Part shown: positions 12,636-26,461 of the stretch, piece after piece | Layout: every line of letters begins with the position of its first letter | Position numbering within the stretch: position 1 is the first letter of the stretch | NCBI RefSeq assembly: GCF_032854445.1 | Contig: NC_088304.1 | Location: 27,287,732-27,351,731 of the forward strand | DNA from: Liolophura sinensis | Lineage: Eukaryota; Mollusca; Polyplacophora; Chitonida; Chitonidae | Direction of reading: 5' to 3' | Length of the DNA stretch: 64,000 bases | Translations under genes and position numbers: made by a program | The notes under the pieces: generated by a model | What the model was told of the DNA's origin: nothing | The model's input: only the letters and a program-made list of their open reading frames with translations | The model's database searches: none

Positions 12636-13199
12636 CTGTAGAAGCAAAAAGAGGGTAAATATTACTGACGACTGAAATTGAACGGGAATTTTTTTTCTGA
12701 TATTGAAATTATGATTAGGATTGACACTATGTGAATTTATCTCCCAAATCATAAAGTCAATAAATCGAACGATGAAGGGGCAAATGTAAGACTGTGCGGC
12801 GTTGTAACGGCACACTGCAACAACATCGGCTGATAAACACTAATATTACATATTTCATTTTACAATCACACAAGAATAAGGAAGATCCATACTTTTGCAT
12901 CCGCAAACTACAAGAAAGTAAAGTCCAGTGACACTTTAAGCTGGACAGACCAGTGGCCTTGGTGTTGATAGATGTGGTACTAAGTTCAATATAGACTCAT
13001 TATCTGCCGACAAGTAAGCACGTTCAAGGAGTGGCAAGATGGCAATATAGTTGCTAAACCACGTTGTGAGTAAGAAACTAGACTTATTTCACATGCCGAT
13101 TAAAAACCTGATTCGAAGGCTGGGAACGAGAGAAATGCGATGAAAATAATCTCATACACACGAAAAAAGGATAAACCAGCTGGACAAATCAGGACTTAC

Positions 13200-13245
13200 C
13201 AGAAAATGAGCAGCTCTTTACGTTAATGGCTGTTATACGCTGAAT
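13200..13245 (-). other. Probable non-coding first exon (5' UTR) of the chitin-binding/LamG gene
   Basis: The sequence lies about 25-70 bases downstream of a TATA box and ends at a strong donor (ttctg|gtaagt, GT at 13199-13198). The next exon opens with an acceptor ten bases before the ATG, so a 5'-UTR intron of about 560 bases (13199-12636) is implied. The upper boundary, the transcription start, is estimated from the TATA distance. Confidence 0.55.
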
Positions 13246-13269
13246 GTGGTGGAACAACTTGGCTCGGAG

Positions 13270-13276
13270 TTATATA
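13270..13276 (-). promoter_or_regulatory. TATA box (TATATAA) of the chitin-binding/LamG gene
   Basis: TATATAA reads on the minus strand, followed about 30 bases later by the start of the proposed 5' UTR exon and then a consensus donor. Position relative to the donor and the signal-peptide exon supports a core promoter for a highly expressed secreted product. Confidence 0.6.
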
Positions 13277-13299
13277 GGATGTCCCAGGTTATTTGTGGC

Positions 13300-16200
13300 G
13301 TCACTATCGCACCCTCTCCTCGCTGACGTAAACACAGTTGTGGTTTCAGCTTCACACGATGACGCGGAGAAAACAGCGGTCGTCAGCTTCCATAACGTGG
13401 GGATTTCCTTCCGCCCTTTCCGGTTGGTTGTCACAAAGCCAATCGCCTGTTTTTGTTTTTGTCCGACCGTCTAGTTGAGCGAGGCCTCACGCTCTCGCGT
13501 TACTCCTCATCATATCGTATTACACGAGATTTCCTTACACAATGGCTCCACAGTTTTCGGTCAAGTGTTTTTAGAGCAATCTTCATGTTTATACATCCAC
13601 ATCACTTTATAACTCATTAAAACACTTAGATGGTTCTCGCACGATTGTTTCCTATTAATATTCAAGTTTAGAGTACTATATTGGTCGCCTAACAAGAAGC
13701 TGACACGTTCTTTTTGGTTGCTGACATTCACAGAAGAATCATCGTTATATGATTTATTTTAGCCTGTGGGGTTTTCATTCATCTACTGTCAAAAAAAGTG
13801 CAGTGTACAGAAACCATCATCTAGAGTAACCAGGATCACAGGTTCAATCCTGGATATAGGACAAATTTTATGTTGAGCTTGATATCTGAGAACGAGGATT
13901 CCGAAAATCTAAGGAATAAAATTTTTTTATTTTTTTGTAAATTTTTAGGATTATATACCGGCTTTATTATTGTAAATCGCATCTATCTGACAGTGAGAAA
14001 TCTTTGATGGAAAAGTTACCCAAAATAACTATAGAAACATTCGCTCAAACGCTACTAGAACATCTGACATAATTAACATATGTGGGTGACCGCCGATGCA
14101 AATCTGTCCCTTTGTGTGGGACGTTGTAAGACAGTAAGGAAACATTCACAGCCTGTTTGTCTCAAGTACTCAAGCCCTAAACCGATGAACCCGGCTCTTG
14201 TCGAAAGTGGGGTTATGACGTGCGGTGAGAAAGATTCGATTTATCATGCACAAGTGTCAGTTCGTGACTAATTTTCGTGAAAACGTTCACAAATTTGTAA
14301 TGTTCTACAACTTTACACAAATAATAATGTTCGTAATAAATACATTTTACATGAGTTGTTTTTGCATGGTTATTAAAATATAGATGTTATATACTGAAGA
14401 TTTTTTGGCAAATCAAGACATTGAGACAAGCAAATCAAATCATTGCATTCTAGAACACATTAGGCTGGTATTCGTATTATTTACTATGTTAAAATTGTTC
14501 TAAATTTTAAAAAAAAAAGATATAATGCGTCCCGCTTTATAAATTTTGGGAAGTTTTATTACCGGTAGTGATCGACGACATGTGCGCAGACGGGGTTGAA
14601 GTTTTGTGAAAATTAACGATTGGGCCAATGCTAGAATAACAGCAAAAAGTCGATTAGATTTGTGATAATCAATTGCGGCCCAGCCTCTTTTTGCCCAACA
14701 AGGCTAAATGACAAGGTAAACATACAATGATTCTTAATGCGCAATAAAAAGCGAATAAAATGTATTCACCGACTTGCTAGGAACTTCTCAAAACCAGAAA
14801 ATGTTCCGTGCATCCAAACGATTCTTAACACCAAGCGACAAATACGAAGTCGGATGAGCCTCGACAGTGGAAAATTCCGTTGTTTAAAAACATGCGCAAT
14901 AAATAACATATTATACGCAAACAACTACACCTACTTGCGGAGATGATTTTTTTTGTTAAATATATGTCACAATCCCATGCGAGAAAGGCAAGATTATGAA
15001 AGGTTGTCAGGTTTTATGTGTAGCATATATTACCATCAAAAATAACGCCCGGCAGAACGTCGGTCTTTCAGCGTATCAATAAAGAAATAAATTTGTGAGG
15101 CCAATGCATCCATTAATCAATCAGTCAGTCCTTATGTAGTTTTATTTCATTAACAATTAAATGACACGTGTTTGTTGATGTTCTCACTCTTTTACAATTT
15201 AGTAACGGTACATTAGAAAAATAATTCTCATATACAGGATACAGTATGTGATAGGTGCAGCAAAATAGAGAACTTACTCGAGAAATTTGACGAAAAAAAA
15301 GATAAAATACCAATAGTAAATCCTTAAAATGCACTAATAATAAATGTACACGTGTTTACGGACACTGATTTTACTAAAATTCCGCTGTTTGTTTTTACCT
15401 GTCTATGTACACGATTGTGGCTTATGTGTCATTTGCACAATAACGCGCACGTGGCACAGCGTTATAAACAACAGCCAAAGAGCTGCACCTAATCACTATT
15501 GCACATGCAACGGTGTTGTGTAAATAAAACTTTTAACTGCATTTTGAAGAAAAAAAACATGATAGGGCTATTTATGTTTGACTTGGTCATTATAGATGGT
15601 AACAATATAAACTGGAATCTTCAGTTTGAGTTATCATGTGGTACATCGATATTTCGCAAACGCTTAGAACAAAAATTACTGATTGAAAATTAGTCATTGC
15701 AAAATTCACATTCTGACCATATAACAAAAGAACCCCGAAAGTATACTGACGGGTAAAAGAAATTATACTGAAGCTCTTGGAAAATGCATAATAGACAAAC
15801 AGCCGGTGAAACTGAAAGGTGTTTATTATAAAAGGAAAACAGGTTTATCAGTCAACAAATCAGAGGCATATTGCCCTAACCAGGATATGTCTTTTCAATT
15901 CATAAGCGTTACTTTTGTCTCAGCATATGTTTTTTATACTGAATTATGTAAATTGCCAGCTTTGGCGTTATATGGCATAGGTAAGTTAAATTCGTTCATA
16001 ATGTGTTGAGTGAGAACTTCGTTCTGGGTGACATAGTAATGTTTACTTACACACTGCGAGTTTTTCCTAAAGATATGAATTGTGTTTGTGTGCTTTTTTT
16101 TAAAAACATATTTCGGTTTGCATGCCCAGGCTTAAATACGCGAACAGTTGATACCTAAATCAAAGAGTTTATCATGTATAGATTATATTGCACGTCAATA

Positions 16201-17366
16201 TATAGAGGACATTGTGAACGTGTGTCGATTCGTACAAATTTGATGTGTCCTACAAAAGGACATTATGCCGTGACAATACACCAGTCATCTCAAGATTCGC
16301 ATCCATGTCTAGAAATAGATCACCACTAACGCCCCTCTCTGATTTCACACATTGAGTAGCCGGAATTAATTAATGCCTAAGTCATCATTTCCACATCCCT
16401 TTTCAGGTTAAGTGATTAGTTACAGGACATATGCTAAAATCAGTAACAGGACAGGCTTTGATTGTTTTTTCATTAACTTACGTGAAAATGCGCACATTTT
16501 AATGTTTGTACTATAGCCTGTGTCCATTGCCAAAATAACATGTATAAACGGTATAGTACAGCATTCCAAGTCATTGAATGTATTTATCAAAATGCGTAAA
16601 GTTATTGCTATCAAGCTGCATATTTGCCAGACTGACTAACCCAACGACAGTAAGAGAATAGCGGAATATTTATGTAGTACCCCTATTGAAACAATTAAGT
16701 TAAGCATACGTGTACTCAAATCAGTGTGTCCTGTCGTTTTATATCTGCTCATGTTTTCATTGGGGCACACCAGTCAAGAGGGAAGCATACTGTAACCCGT
16801 GGAACAGCAGTGTCCGGTAGACACCCATACTGCAAAAAGTCCCGTAATATGCCTTCTTTCTACTGTTTAATAACACTAATTATTTCAATAACCAGATAAG
16901 TTACCATGGATGATATTGTTGCACAAGTAAGGCTGGGGTGCACTATTGGAATTTTCCTTCATTTTATTTCAGTGCTTAGAAAAAACATCCAGTCAATAAA
17001 TTTCTGATGTTTTCTGTTCTCGAGGATCGTCTATCATGAAACTTAAATGTACATAAAGTTATAATTATCGAGTCCGTCGTTGTAGTAAAACATGTAACTT
17101 CCTGTCGCTTGTCATCACCTTTAATAAGGAACGAAAGCGATGTAAAAGGACCATGGTTACATGCTCAACGATGGTTACAGACCTCCAACAAAATCATTTC
17201 CCCTTTACATGCGGCAAATATGATATGGAGATGAATGGGCAATTTTGTGCATACCAATGTCGAAAAAAACCTGCAGCACAGTACAAGTACATCCCTTTGA
17301 GGATACGTTGGACAATACACTATACAAGAGCATATGAGTATAGATATTTGTCTTTTGATGGTTAAG
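13300..17366. other. Intergenic: no gene recognised
   Basis: AT-rich sequence upstream of the chitin-binding/LamG promoter. All frames are 60-90 codons and lack convincing splice sites or domains; no repeat family from elsewhere in the window was recognised here. Confidence 0.5.
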
Positions 17367-17465
17367 CGGCTTCCGTGGCCAAGGGGGAAGGTACGCCAGC
17401 AAATTACAATGATCCCGGAGCATCCATCCAACTCAGCCGCACATGGAAAGGTCTACCAGCCAACC
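17367..17465 (+). mobile_element. Ancient SINE head, degenerate
   Basis: Head (ggcttccgtggccaag) and body (catggaaaggtctaccagcc) resemble the SINE consensus. The element is cut off by the CA/TA microsatellite that follows. Confidence 0.5.
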
Positions 17466-17469
17466 AGGA

Positions 17470-17652
<183 letters not shown>

Positions 17653-18273
17653 TCTATGTCAGTTTTGACTTTATCGCTTTATCGTATATATGTCCTTCAG
17701 AGAACTCCTTGTATAGATGGTACTAAAACATCCTTCACACTGTCGAAGAAAAAGTCCAAAAGGAATAAGATCGTGCTTAAGTGTAATAAAGTAACGACAT
17801 CAACAATTTGGCTGTTTTTTTGCTTTCCGGCCGTGAGACTGGGAATCTTTAAAAGCTAAAAGATATCAAACTGGTTTTCACTGTGATAATATTGGTTAAT
17901 TTCAGAAAGACCAGTTTTCATGTGTTATGTGTGTTTATAAAAATACAGTCACGAAATATTTACAGATTTGAAAAACAAGTGCAAGCCAGTCCCAGAAATC
18001 AACACTAACGTCATTGTACAAAAACAATATGTGTATAAAATTTAACTTATGTAAGATAACAAAGCGGCTTTTGAGAACGAGCTGGTGGTGGGCTACCAAG
18101 TAGCAACACATTCCACACGTTAAGCATTGATGATGACATAATTTTTGCGGATAATCCCGTAAATTACAGCAAGAATTTCGAATGTCTTCCTCAGTGAAAA
18201 TGACGGATGGACCGTAGGAACTTTGTATTGCGTCTTGTAAGGAAAAGAACTGACGGCCCACTGCGGAGTCATT

Positions 18274-18355
18274 CAGATTTATTTATTTGATCGACGTTTT
18301 AAGCCGTACTCTAGAATAATTCTCTTATACGACAATGGCTAGAATTATGATGAGT
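18274..18355 (-). mobile_element. SINE fragment (core and tail), degenerate
   Basis: Recognisable tail (tttatttatttgat) and core (ccgtactctagaataattct), truncated in the body. Confidence 0.6.
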
Positions 18356-18584
18356 CGTTAAGATCTTTGTCTTTCAATCTGCCGGGTGTCATATAAGTGA
18401 CAAAACCTTTAGTACCGCAATCAGTTAATTGTTAAATCGCCAGGACACAAGAGGTGCTAGTGAAAACCAGGAGTTGGAAAGAGAATCAAAATTCGCAATA
18501 TTCCACGACTTTCAATGTTCTAGGGCACTTGGTAATCTGCGCTCGTACGGGTGCTCTCTATAGGTTGCTTTATACACTGAATGA

Positions 18585-18926
18585 GTGAGTGAGTTCTTGG
18601 GGTTTAAAGTCGTACTCAACAATTTTTCAGTCATATGACGATGAAGGAATCCTTATGGTGTATGTAATGTGCCTCCTTGTCGCAGGACGGATCTATTGCT
18701 GCTTCACTGAGACAACTTACCGAAGGCATGTAAGCCGACCCGCCCGAGCCATTATACTGATACGGGTCAACCAGTCGTTGCACTATCCCCTTCATGCTGA
18801 ACGCCAAAGGAGGAAGTTACAACTTCCTCTTTTAAAGTCTTAGGTGTGACTCCACCCAGAATTAATCCTGGATCTACCGGTCCCGAAGCGGACGCTCTAC
18901 CAACTGTGCTATCCGGGCCGGTGCTA
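18585..18926 (-). mobile_element. Second SINE family, near full length
   Basis: The high-coordinate end is a tRNA-like head (ggatagcacagttggtagag on the minus strand, with box A and box B). The body contains ggaagttgtaacttcctc, and the 3' end is a (TCAC)n tail. It matches 27422-27758 throughout. Confidence 0.82.
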
Positions 18927-20673
18927 TAAAGCACATTGAACATTGAAGTGTACTGAACATTTAGTGTTTTCACTAATGTAGTATACACATTGATTTCAAC
19001 AAACGTATGAGAATGTGTGCCCCACAATCGTAGTGTGTTACTTGCCAAGGGTCTGCGATTTACTCCAGACACAACACTTTCCACCACCCTGAAACTGGGA
19101 GTTGTCACCTATGATATAAGTACGGCGACTTAATCAAAAAGCTAACAAAAGACAGACAAGAAAGTGTCAGGACACGAAAATTACAATTACAACACAGTCA
19201 GTATGCATATTGAAATGTGACTTATTATGTATAGAAAAATTTGTAAGACACTTTGCGAAACCGTGTAGCTTTCGATGAAAACTTTCATTTATTGATTTAA
19301 TAACGCCATGCGATTAGTAAAGAACTTTCCCTCGTGTGTTGTACTGACATGCACATAATCTTGCTAAATGCAAAGGGTCCAACGACAGTTAAGCTGCGCA
19401 AGCTGACCCTCGAGGTGCCAGATACAATGAGAGCGAAGCAGTCTTTAAAATCCCTTTCTACGGTCAGGTTTGAACTCGCACCTGGACATGTCTTCTGACC
19501 TTGAAATGCTTTCATGTAACTATGGACCTTTTACTTTACGGTAGCCTGAGTGAAAGAAGATATGAAATTCGATGTCAACGATGTTGCAGCTTCGGTGAAT
19601 GTGTGCTTGTTTGGTAAGCGTATAAAGATAAAAAAAAGACAACAACAAAAAAACAGGATACAGTTAAAAAGACATGTGAAAATATATATGTGCAGTAACA
19701 CTGAACAATCATTGAATAATTCTAATCTTGGCCGTAATGTCATAAACTGCCATTTATCCGGTATACACAGAAAAGCCTGTACGGCTAATGAATTCGGTGA
19801 AAAGAGTATCTTTCGATAAGGTAGTGCTTACACTTTACTTACGAATAAGTTAGCAAATTGCACAATAACATTCTTTTGATAGTTAGATAACGGATGGACA
19901 AGGGGAAAATTGTATGTGTCCTGTAAGGACAATGTTGAAGTATGACGTACGAGAAATGTGAAGATTTCAGATAGACTTTCAACAGACACAAAAACCACAA
20001 ACACATGCCACGACGACATAAACTCCGAAAGTGGAATTTTCAAGAGATCAAATTGGGCAGTTTTGGGTGGATGTTGTGGAAATCCATCCATTTCATGCAA
20101 CAGCATGATGACCATTTAAAATATTCATACCTTAAAACAACATAAACTCTATTATAAGAGTCTCGAGTGAATAGTTTGAAATGGATTTGTCTGTTTCTGT
20201 ATATTTACCTGAAAACGCTAAGGTGCAAATAGCACAAGCTGAGATGAACTTCCAGTTGTGTGCTGGTATCACCGTTGAATAAGCTATTGTTGCTTTATTT
20301 GTTATCATTGATCTTGGGACTATTTTCCTTTTTATCTTGGCTGAAAATTGCAGCCTATTCAATCAGTTATGCTACTGTTAGATCTATCAAGAGAAAAGTC
20401 ATCTAGGCGTTTTTTGTTTAAGTCTTATATTCATTACTTGAACTTGTCATGTTGACGAAGTTTTGAATTTCACCATCGTGATGGAAATCGGTCAAAACCA
20501 AAAACTTAACGAACCTCGTGACGTAAAGCCACAGTGGTTTTAGTACGATCTCATTGGTCAAGGAATAAGGTCGTAGGTAGCATATTCTATGTAACTGATA
20601 CACCGTCGAACAACATGATACTGGTGTGCATTTCTCTTCAGTAATACGATGAGAGAGATAGAATTGGAAAGTG

Positions 20674-20795
20674 TAATTATTTATCTGATTTGTGCTTTAC
20701 GCCGCGCTGAAGAGTATTCCACTTATACAACGGAGCCAGCATTATAGTGAGAGGGAACCTGGCAGAGCTCGGGTGAACAGACGGTCTGAAGAACT
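20674..20795 (-). mobile_element. SINE fragment (tail, core, part of body)
   Basis: Core (tgctttacgccgcgctgaag) and the GGAACCTGGCAGAGC part of the body are present; the tRNA head is missing. Confidence 0.65.
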
Positions 20796-21483
20796 GTTCT
20801 GGATAAATGATTATGCCTGGCTTGATGTCACATCGGCAATATTGCAGTCATTTCATAGCGAGAACTATACTCGTATCCCAATTGTACCCAAAAATGAATT
20901 TTCTTTCCAATAGGCAGCTATCTGGTATGGTTTGTATCAATCTGAGAAAGAATGAAAACAGAAAAAAAAACGAGAATTTTCGAAAAATATGTTTACATGA
21001 TTTAAGAATGTATATTGATCATTTTCGGTTGTTTATGCTGTGTTTTACATACCTATATAAGCCTAAACATTTCCTTCTGCTGTACATTTCTAAAATGTTT
21101 TATATGCTCACGCCGAAATACAGACTGCCAAATATGATGACTTTTTTGTTTGAGATTGCTCAGAATTAAATTTATATTCAGTAAACCTAGGGTTATGCAG
21201 CGCGTCCTTTAAATGTGATGTTATGAGATCTTATTGTGTAAAGGTGTGTAAAAGACGCCTTTGACGAAAGATAGTTATTTCCATTTGCTCATCATGAACT
21301 GTATGAATTTGTTTAGTACTTACAATGGTTCGGACATTTTTGGCACCTATAGTACGGATCAATTTTTAACGACCTTAGGCGTCATACTCAAAAGCGTAGT
21401 AGAATATTTCACTTAATAAACAACCAGTATGAGCGCAGAAAACCAAGAACCCTTCACTTGGATGTAGACGTCAAAACAAGCAT

Positions 21484-22200
21484 TTGTATGACACCCGTCA
21501 ACCAAACTGGACGTTCCAGATCAATAATCGCTAGGCAAATTCCCCAAAACAACATCTAACACAAATCATCAAAGAACTAAGAAAGTATATAAAGTACGAA
21601 AATAGGACGAAATCATACAAAGATAGGCGGTCAACAGTTTTTAATTATGTCGCAAAGACGCGAGGAACGTTCTAGGTGAATAGATGAAGTAAGTGTCAGA
21701 AATGTGTACCACGTGAGTTTGGATGAAGTAAGTGTCAGAAATGTGTACCACGTGAGTTTGGATGAAGTAAGTGTCAGAATTGTGTACCACGTGAGTTTGG
21801 ATGAAGTAAGTGTCAGAAATGTGTACCACGTGAGTTTGGATGAAGTAAGTGTCAGAAATGTGTACCACGTGAGTTTGGATGAAGTAAGTGTCAGAATTGT
21901 GTACCACGTGAGTTTGGATGAAGTAAGTGTCAGAAATGTGTACCACGTGAGTTTGGATGAAGTAAGTGTCAGAATTGTGTACCACGGTAGTTTGGATGAA
22001 GTAAGTGTCAGAAATGTGTACCACGTGAGTTTGGATGAAGTAAGTGTCAGAATTGTGTACCACGTGAGTTTGGATGAAGTAAGTGTCAGAATTGTGTACC
22101 ACGTGAGTTTTGATGAAGTAAGTGTCAGAATTGTGTACCACGTGAGTTTTGATAATCAAAATATGTATCTCGGTTGCGCTTTCATTGCAACTGTTCACAC
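21484..22200 (+). repeat. Dispersed repeat copy containing an expanded minisatellite
   Basis: The left part (ccgtcaaccaaactggacgt ... ggtcaacagtttttaatt) matches 42700-42930 and 41050-41340. The right part ends in gttgcgctttcattgcaact, a short hairpin also seen near 2590. The middle is the 39-bp array. Confidence 0.65.
21684..22151. repeat. 39-bp minisatellite, about 12 copies
   Basis: The unit starts gatgaagtaagtgtcagaaa and ends in accacgtgagtttg. Since 39 is a multiple of 3, both strands are open, giving long 13-residue-repeat frames that are not genes. Units differ mainly at one A/T position and by a late g-to-t change. Confidence 0.9.
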
Positions 22201-22204
22201 GTCC

Positions 22205-23013
22205 AACGTGGTGATCTAATTTAACGCGACGATTATACTGTATCTTGTCGAGGAACTGTAGGCCGTATGACGCATCAACCCCTCCAGAGCTGTTGACCTC
22301 TTATCGCAGCCTGTCAGTTATCATATTACAAGTCGCATGTTTAATCATTAATTTGCTCGAGGTCAGTATGGATGAATGGCACGTGCACGTCACAATTTCA
22401 TTCAGAAATAATTTCACTGAACTACATTTCACGAAATTAAAACACATTAAAGTCAAAAACAATGATTGGATCTCTTCAGAATTAATTAATTACTGGTTAT
22501 TTAAATTTAGATGAACGTACTTTTTAAGCTCTGTGTTTAAATTTGTGATTCATTCACTTTAAGCATTAAAGAATGCAGCCATGTGCATCGTGATTACATG
22601 CCGGTTAAGTTCCTTTTCCAGTAAACACATAAAGATAAAAAAGAGCAAATGATGCACTTAGCGCTGCATTCTGTCATTAGTGGAGAACACTCCTGGAAGA
22701 ATCTGTCACAAACTTCTAAAAAGAGCTATATCGTGTGGTTTCTTTGCTAAACCACAGACACTAAATTATGGGTGTGTTGTTAAATTAAAGTATCGATACA
22801 TGTGCACGTGCTGGAGAAAAACTTCTTCCTCATCGGCAGTGATTTATCCTAATCCGTGACTCTCACCTTTCAGGTGGGCAATTGTCCTACCTATGTTTTT
22901 TTTCTGAGAAATGATCGTTCCATTATTGTTAGTTATTGTGAACATGTAATTGCCAACACACATAATTTATGGAATGCATTGGAGTTGATAATTCTCATGA
23001 TATTTCATACTGG

Positions 23014-23051
<38 letters not shown>

Positions 23052-23237
23052 AATAATAGACAAAAATACGGTGAAAGAAGTTCCATGACGTGTTGATAAT
23101 GAAACTGCTATGTTAATTATATTAACGAAATATATGTCTACGAATCCTACTTTCAGTTTTGGGATGGGCGATTTTTCATCAAGATTGTGAATTTAGGTAT
23201 TACAATGCATGTCGATCGAATATTACACCTAGTTCCA
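22205..23237. other. Intergenic: no gene recognised
   Basis: AT-rich sequence between the minisatellite and the third SINE family; contains only a poly(A) tract. Confidence 0.5.
23020..23049. repeat. Poly(A) tract of about 29 bases
   Basis: A single near-pure A run with no recognised element directly upstream; it could be the tail of an unrecognised retroposed sequence. Confidence 0.85.
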
Positions 23238-23605
23238 GGAAGCGAGCTGTGGCCAAGTTGTTAAAGGTGTTTACCATTTAATATGCGATCCGGGGTCAAA
23301 CATGGTGTTGCACAGGGAATTTGTAGATTTCACCGCTATCATTCCGTGTTCTTGGGGCTTTGGTGACAATAAACGGTCGACTAGATCCACGCGGCTTTTT
23401 GGGCAGTCGCTCGTTGAAAACCACTTGTTTGCCACTAATATGGTATTTGTGCCTATCTGTGGGCTAAGTTTGGCAGTAACTTGCCAAATGTCTGTGGTAT
23501 ACTCCAGGCACTCTGGTATCCTCTACCCATAGTTCTGACCGCCATCGTATAGAAAGGTAAAAAAAATGAGCATGGCGTTAAACAAGAATAAAAACCTTGA
23601 CTCCA
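23238..23605 (+). mobile_element. Third tRNA-derived SINE family
   Basis: A head with a tRNA-like box A (ctgtggccaagttgttaa) and box B (ccggggtcaaac) is followed by an unrelated body. A 3' segment (accgccatcgtatagaaagg ... atggcgttaaac) is akin to the core shared by the other SINEs. Confidence 0.6.
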
Positions 23606-23609
23606 CTTC

Positions 23610-26461
23610 GTGAAAAGAAGTTCAGAACATTATGTTATTACGATAGCTGCCTGATCACTCAAGTGTTTGGTAGGGTGGAATGTAACCAGAGTAAAGTACA
23701 TTAATAATGATCCTACATTTCTTGCTGTTACCTCATTGATTAAACTGGTTCGACACTCATTCAGACGTGATTTGTTGATGGTAGGATTTGAGGACTTAAA
23801 ACACATCTTCACAGTTTGTGGAAGCCTGATAGAAAACTTATATACTAATTGACATCTATTCAAAATGTTACAGTTAAACACAGCGCAAACATCGAAACTT
23901 TTATCGGGTGACAAAACATCAGTTTTGCACAGCGCATTAAAAAGCAAATAATGAAAATTAGTTGTCTTTCACAAACTAGACATATATTGCTAGCAATGTG
24001 TCGTTTGCTGGGTACGAATGTTTGTTAATGCACAGGAGTCTTTTTTAATGTTTTAAGTGTTTAACCCTTATTTGTACTCTAAATGTTGCATAACTCTGAT
24101 TAATTAACTTCTCTTGTTTAAGTTGATGTATGCATATACCGGTAAATGTAAACAAATGGTTAATGTGTGCAAATTACAATTTACAAGGAGGACGTCCAGG
24201 CTTTGAGATGACCTCGTCTACAGCTGGCATACAAACCAGAAATGTGAGTTGGGATTTATCGGGAAGGATTTGGCTCGCTATACACGTCTATAAGCAGAAC
24301 AAAAGAGTCATTCTTTGAAGGCAAAATTACCGTCCTTGTTTAGACGCAAGTATTTTTGGCCGGATACAATTGTTTCGTCAGCTTTATAAAGTGGCAAACA
24401 CAAGCCTGGGGTCATGTGAGGCCCCGGCGTGACCATGGTCGGCTATAAATATCACCAGTAGACTATGAAGTGTCTTAACAATGCAGTGGGCGAGCAGAGT
24501 GGCGCTGGAAGGAAAAATGTTGCCTGTTGTAGGTTTTACGGTATTCTCGTCGTGCACCGAACTGTCTAACTCCCACCCAATACAGATAATGTAATTTTGA
24601 TGCTTTCTTAGATCACCAATGACTGCATGACATCAATGGAATTTTTGTTTCGTTTTTATTTTCTTGCTTTAGCCTTGGGCCGTAATATCCAGTGTAGCTC
24701 AGTACTTTCCGCCCTTTAACTTATCCAGCTTTAATTGATCAGACGTTTTTGTCTTACCTTTGAAAGATAAGTTTTAAGTGAAGGTTTTAAGTAATTGCGT
24801 ACTGATGTGAGCAAAGAACGTCTTTGTGTATTAATTGTAGCTTTTACTGCTAACTTAATTTCAGGGGCTAAAAGCTTGTTTTTGCAAATCGTCTCTTTGT
24901 GTTCATTAACTGCAATTTTCTACCCAAATTCATCTACATCCATGTATATAGATCATAACAAATCGTTACTGTCATGGTTTCGAGCTTTATACATGGAATA
25001 ATCTATATGGCGGACTTCATGACGATCAAATGATAGAAACACATTTTCTTTGCCACTTGTGACGTCTAACAAAAGTTTCTAATGAATAATGTACCATAAT
25101 GTCAAATCTCTGATGTAGTCAAGAAAAGGACGGCAAAACTGACAAGACCTACGATTTCGTATACGATGAACAATTTCAGTCGTTTGTTAATACTAGATTG
25201 TAATCATAATGATCCCAGCGTTTGTTGGTATGACGTTGTGAGATTCTGGGCTATATATAGAACTGATAGTTGTAGACGTGCAGTGTGTTCAGATCTGTGC
25301 AAAATGCTTAAATGCATAAACTGCAGGGTGGAAAAGTAAAGTGAATTAGTAAACAGACAATCCGACACTTCTAAATAAACCAACAGTGATGACTGCGAGT
25401 GTATAACACTTATTTATATAAGCCCAAGGCGTAGCACTTTTTCATACAATTGCTCGTGGGCTATCTCGCTCTCTCGTAAATCTCGTCGCCTTATTAAGTC
25501 TCCTTTACCAGACGGTGCATCTCTTTTCGCCGGGAAACAAATTAACACAATTATGGTAGAGCGGGTCCACCATAATTGTGTCGTACGTGTATATTTAAGG
25601 CTGTATAGTGCAGTATTGGAACCCAAAGGATTCGCTTCAGTGTGCACGGCCTGCACAGCACTTTGATCGATGTTTAACTCATTTGTATAGTGCAGACTGT
25701 GGAAGATGGCGCCATTTTTGGGCTGCGGGTGTTTAAATGCAATGACCAGTACGTTAGGGTCAGAAAGTTAAACATAATGTTGCTTAACTCACCCTACTAA
25801 CATTTCATGTCAGTCAGGAACACTTATGATTCGGCTGAGGTATTATTTATTGATTTGGTTAGTGTTTTACATGGCTGCGGCATTAGGGAAGTAGGTTTGC
25901 GAAGAACTTGAGGAGCGGTGGTGTTTTACTCTGGGCACTGCGCTTTTCTGCACATATTAAACCTGGCCGCCATGGAAGAATGGAAGACGTCTTGAGCGTG
26001 GGGTTACACGCTAATCAAATATCTAAAACACGCCAATCAAATAAATAAATAAATAAAACAAATCAAATCAGATCAGATCAGATCAGATTAAATAAAACCA
26101 AATCGAATATAAATAAGATAAATAAATATTGAAAAGGAACAGGGAAATAAACAGCTTCGTGCATTAAAGAGTTACCTCCCCTGTTTCCGTTCTTGATTAA
26201 TTCGTATAAAGGCGAAACTCACTCTTGGACACATTAAGATATAATATGGTTCTAAATTTATTGACAACTCACGTCAATGTCGCCAAATCCAGATATCAAC
26301 AATGCTGTCTGAGTGGAGAGTTTTTTTGCGGAACAATCAGGCCTAAAAAATCAAAATCATTTACATGTTATAAAGCTGACATGATGTGGAGATGGAGATA
26401 TAACTTATGTGCATGATCATAAAATGACACACAAAACATCTGAATTTATCCGGCAAAAATT

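Noticed and set aside
21684-22151. CRISPR-like array
   Set aside because: The 39-bp units are contiguous with no unique spacers, and the DNA is clearly eukaryotic.
21641-22219. Long open frames (185 and 171 residues) with 13-residue repeats
   Set aside because: They are the two strands of the 39-bp minisatellite; no signal, splice sites or composition of a gene.
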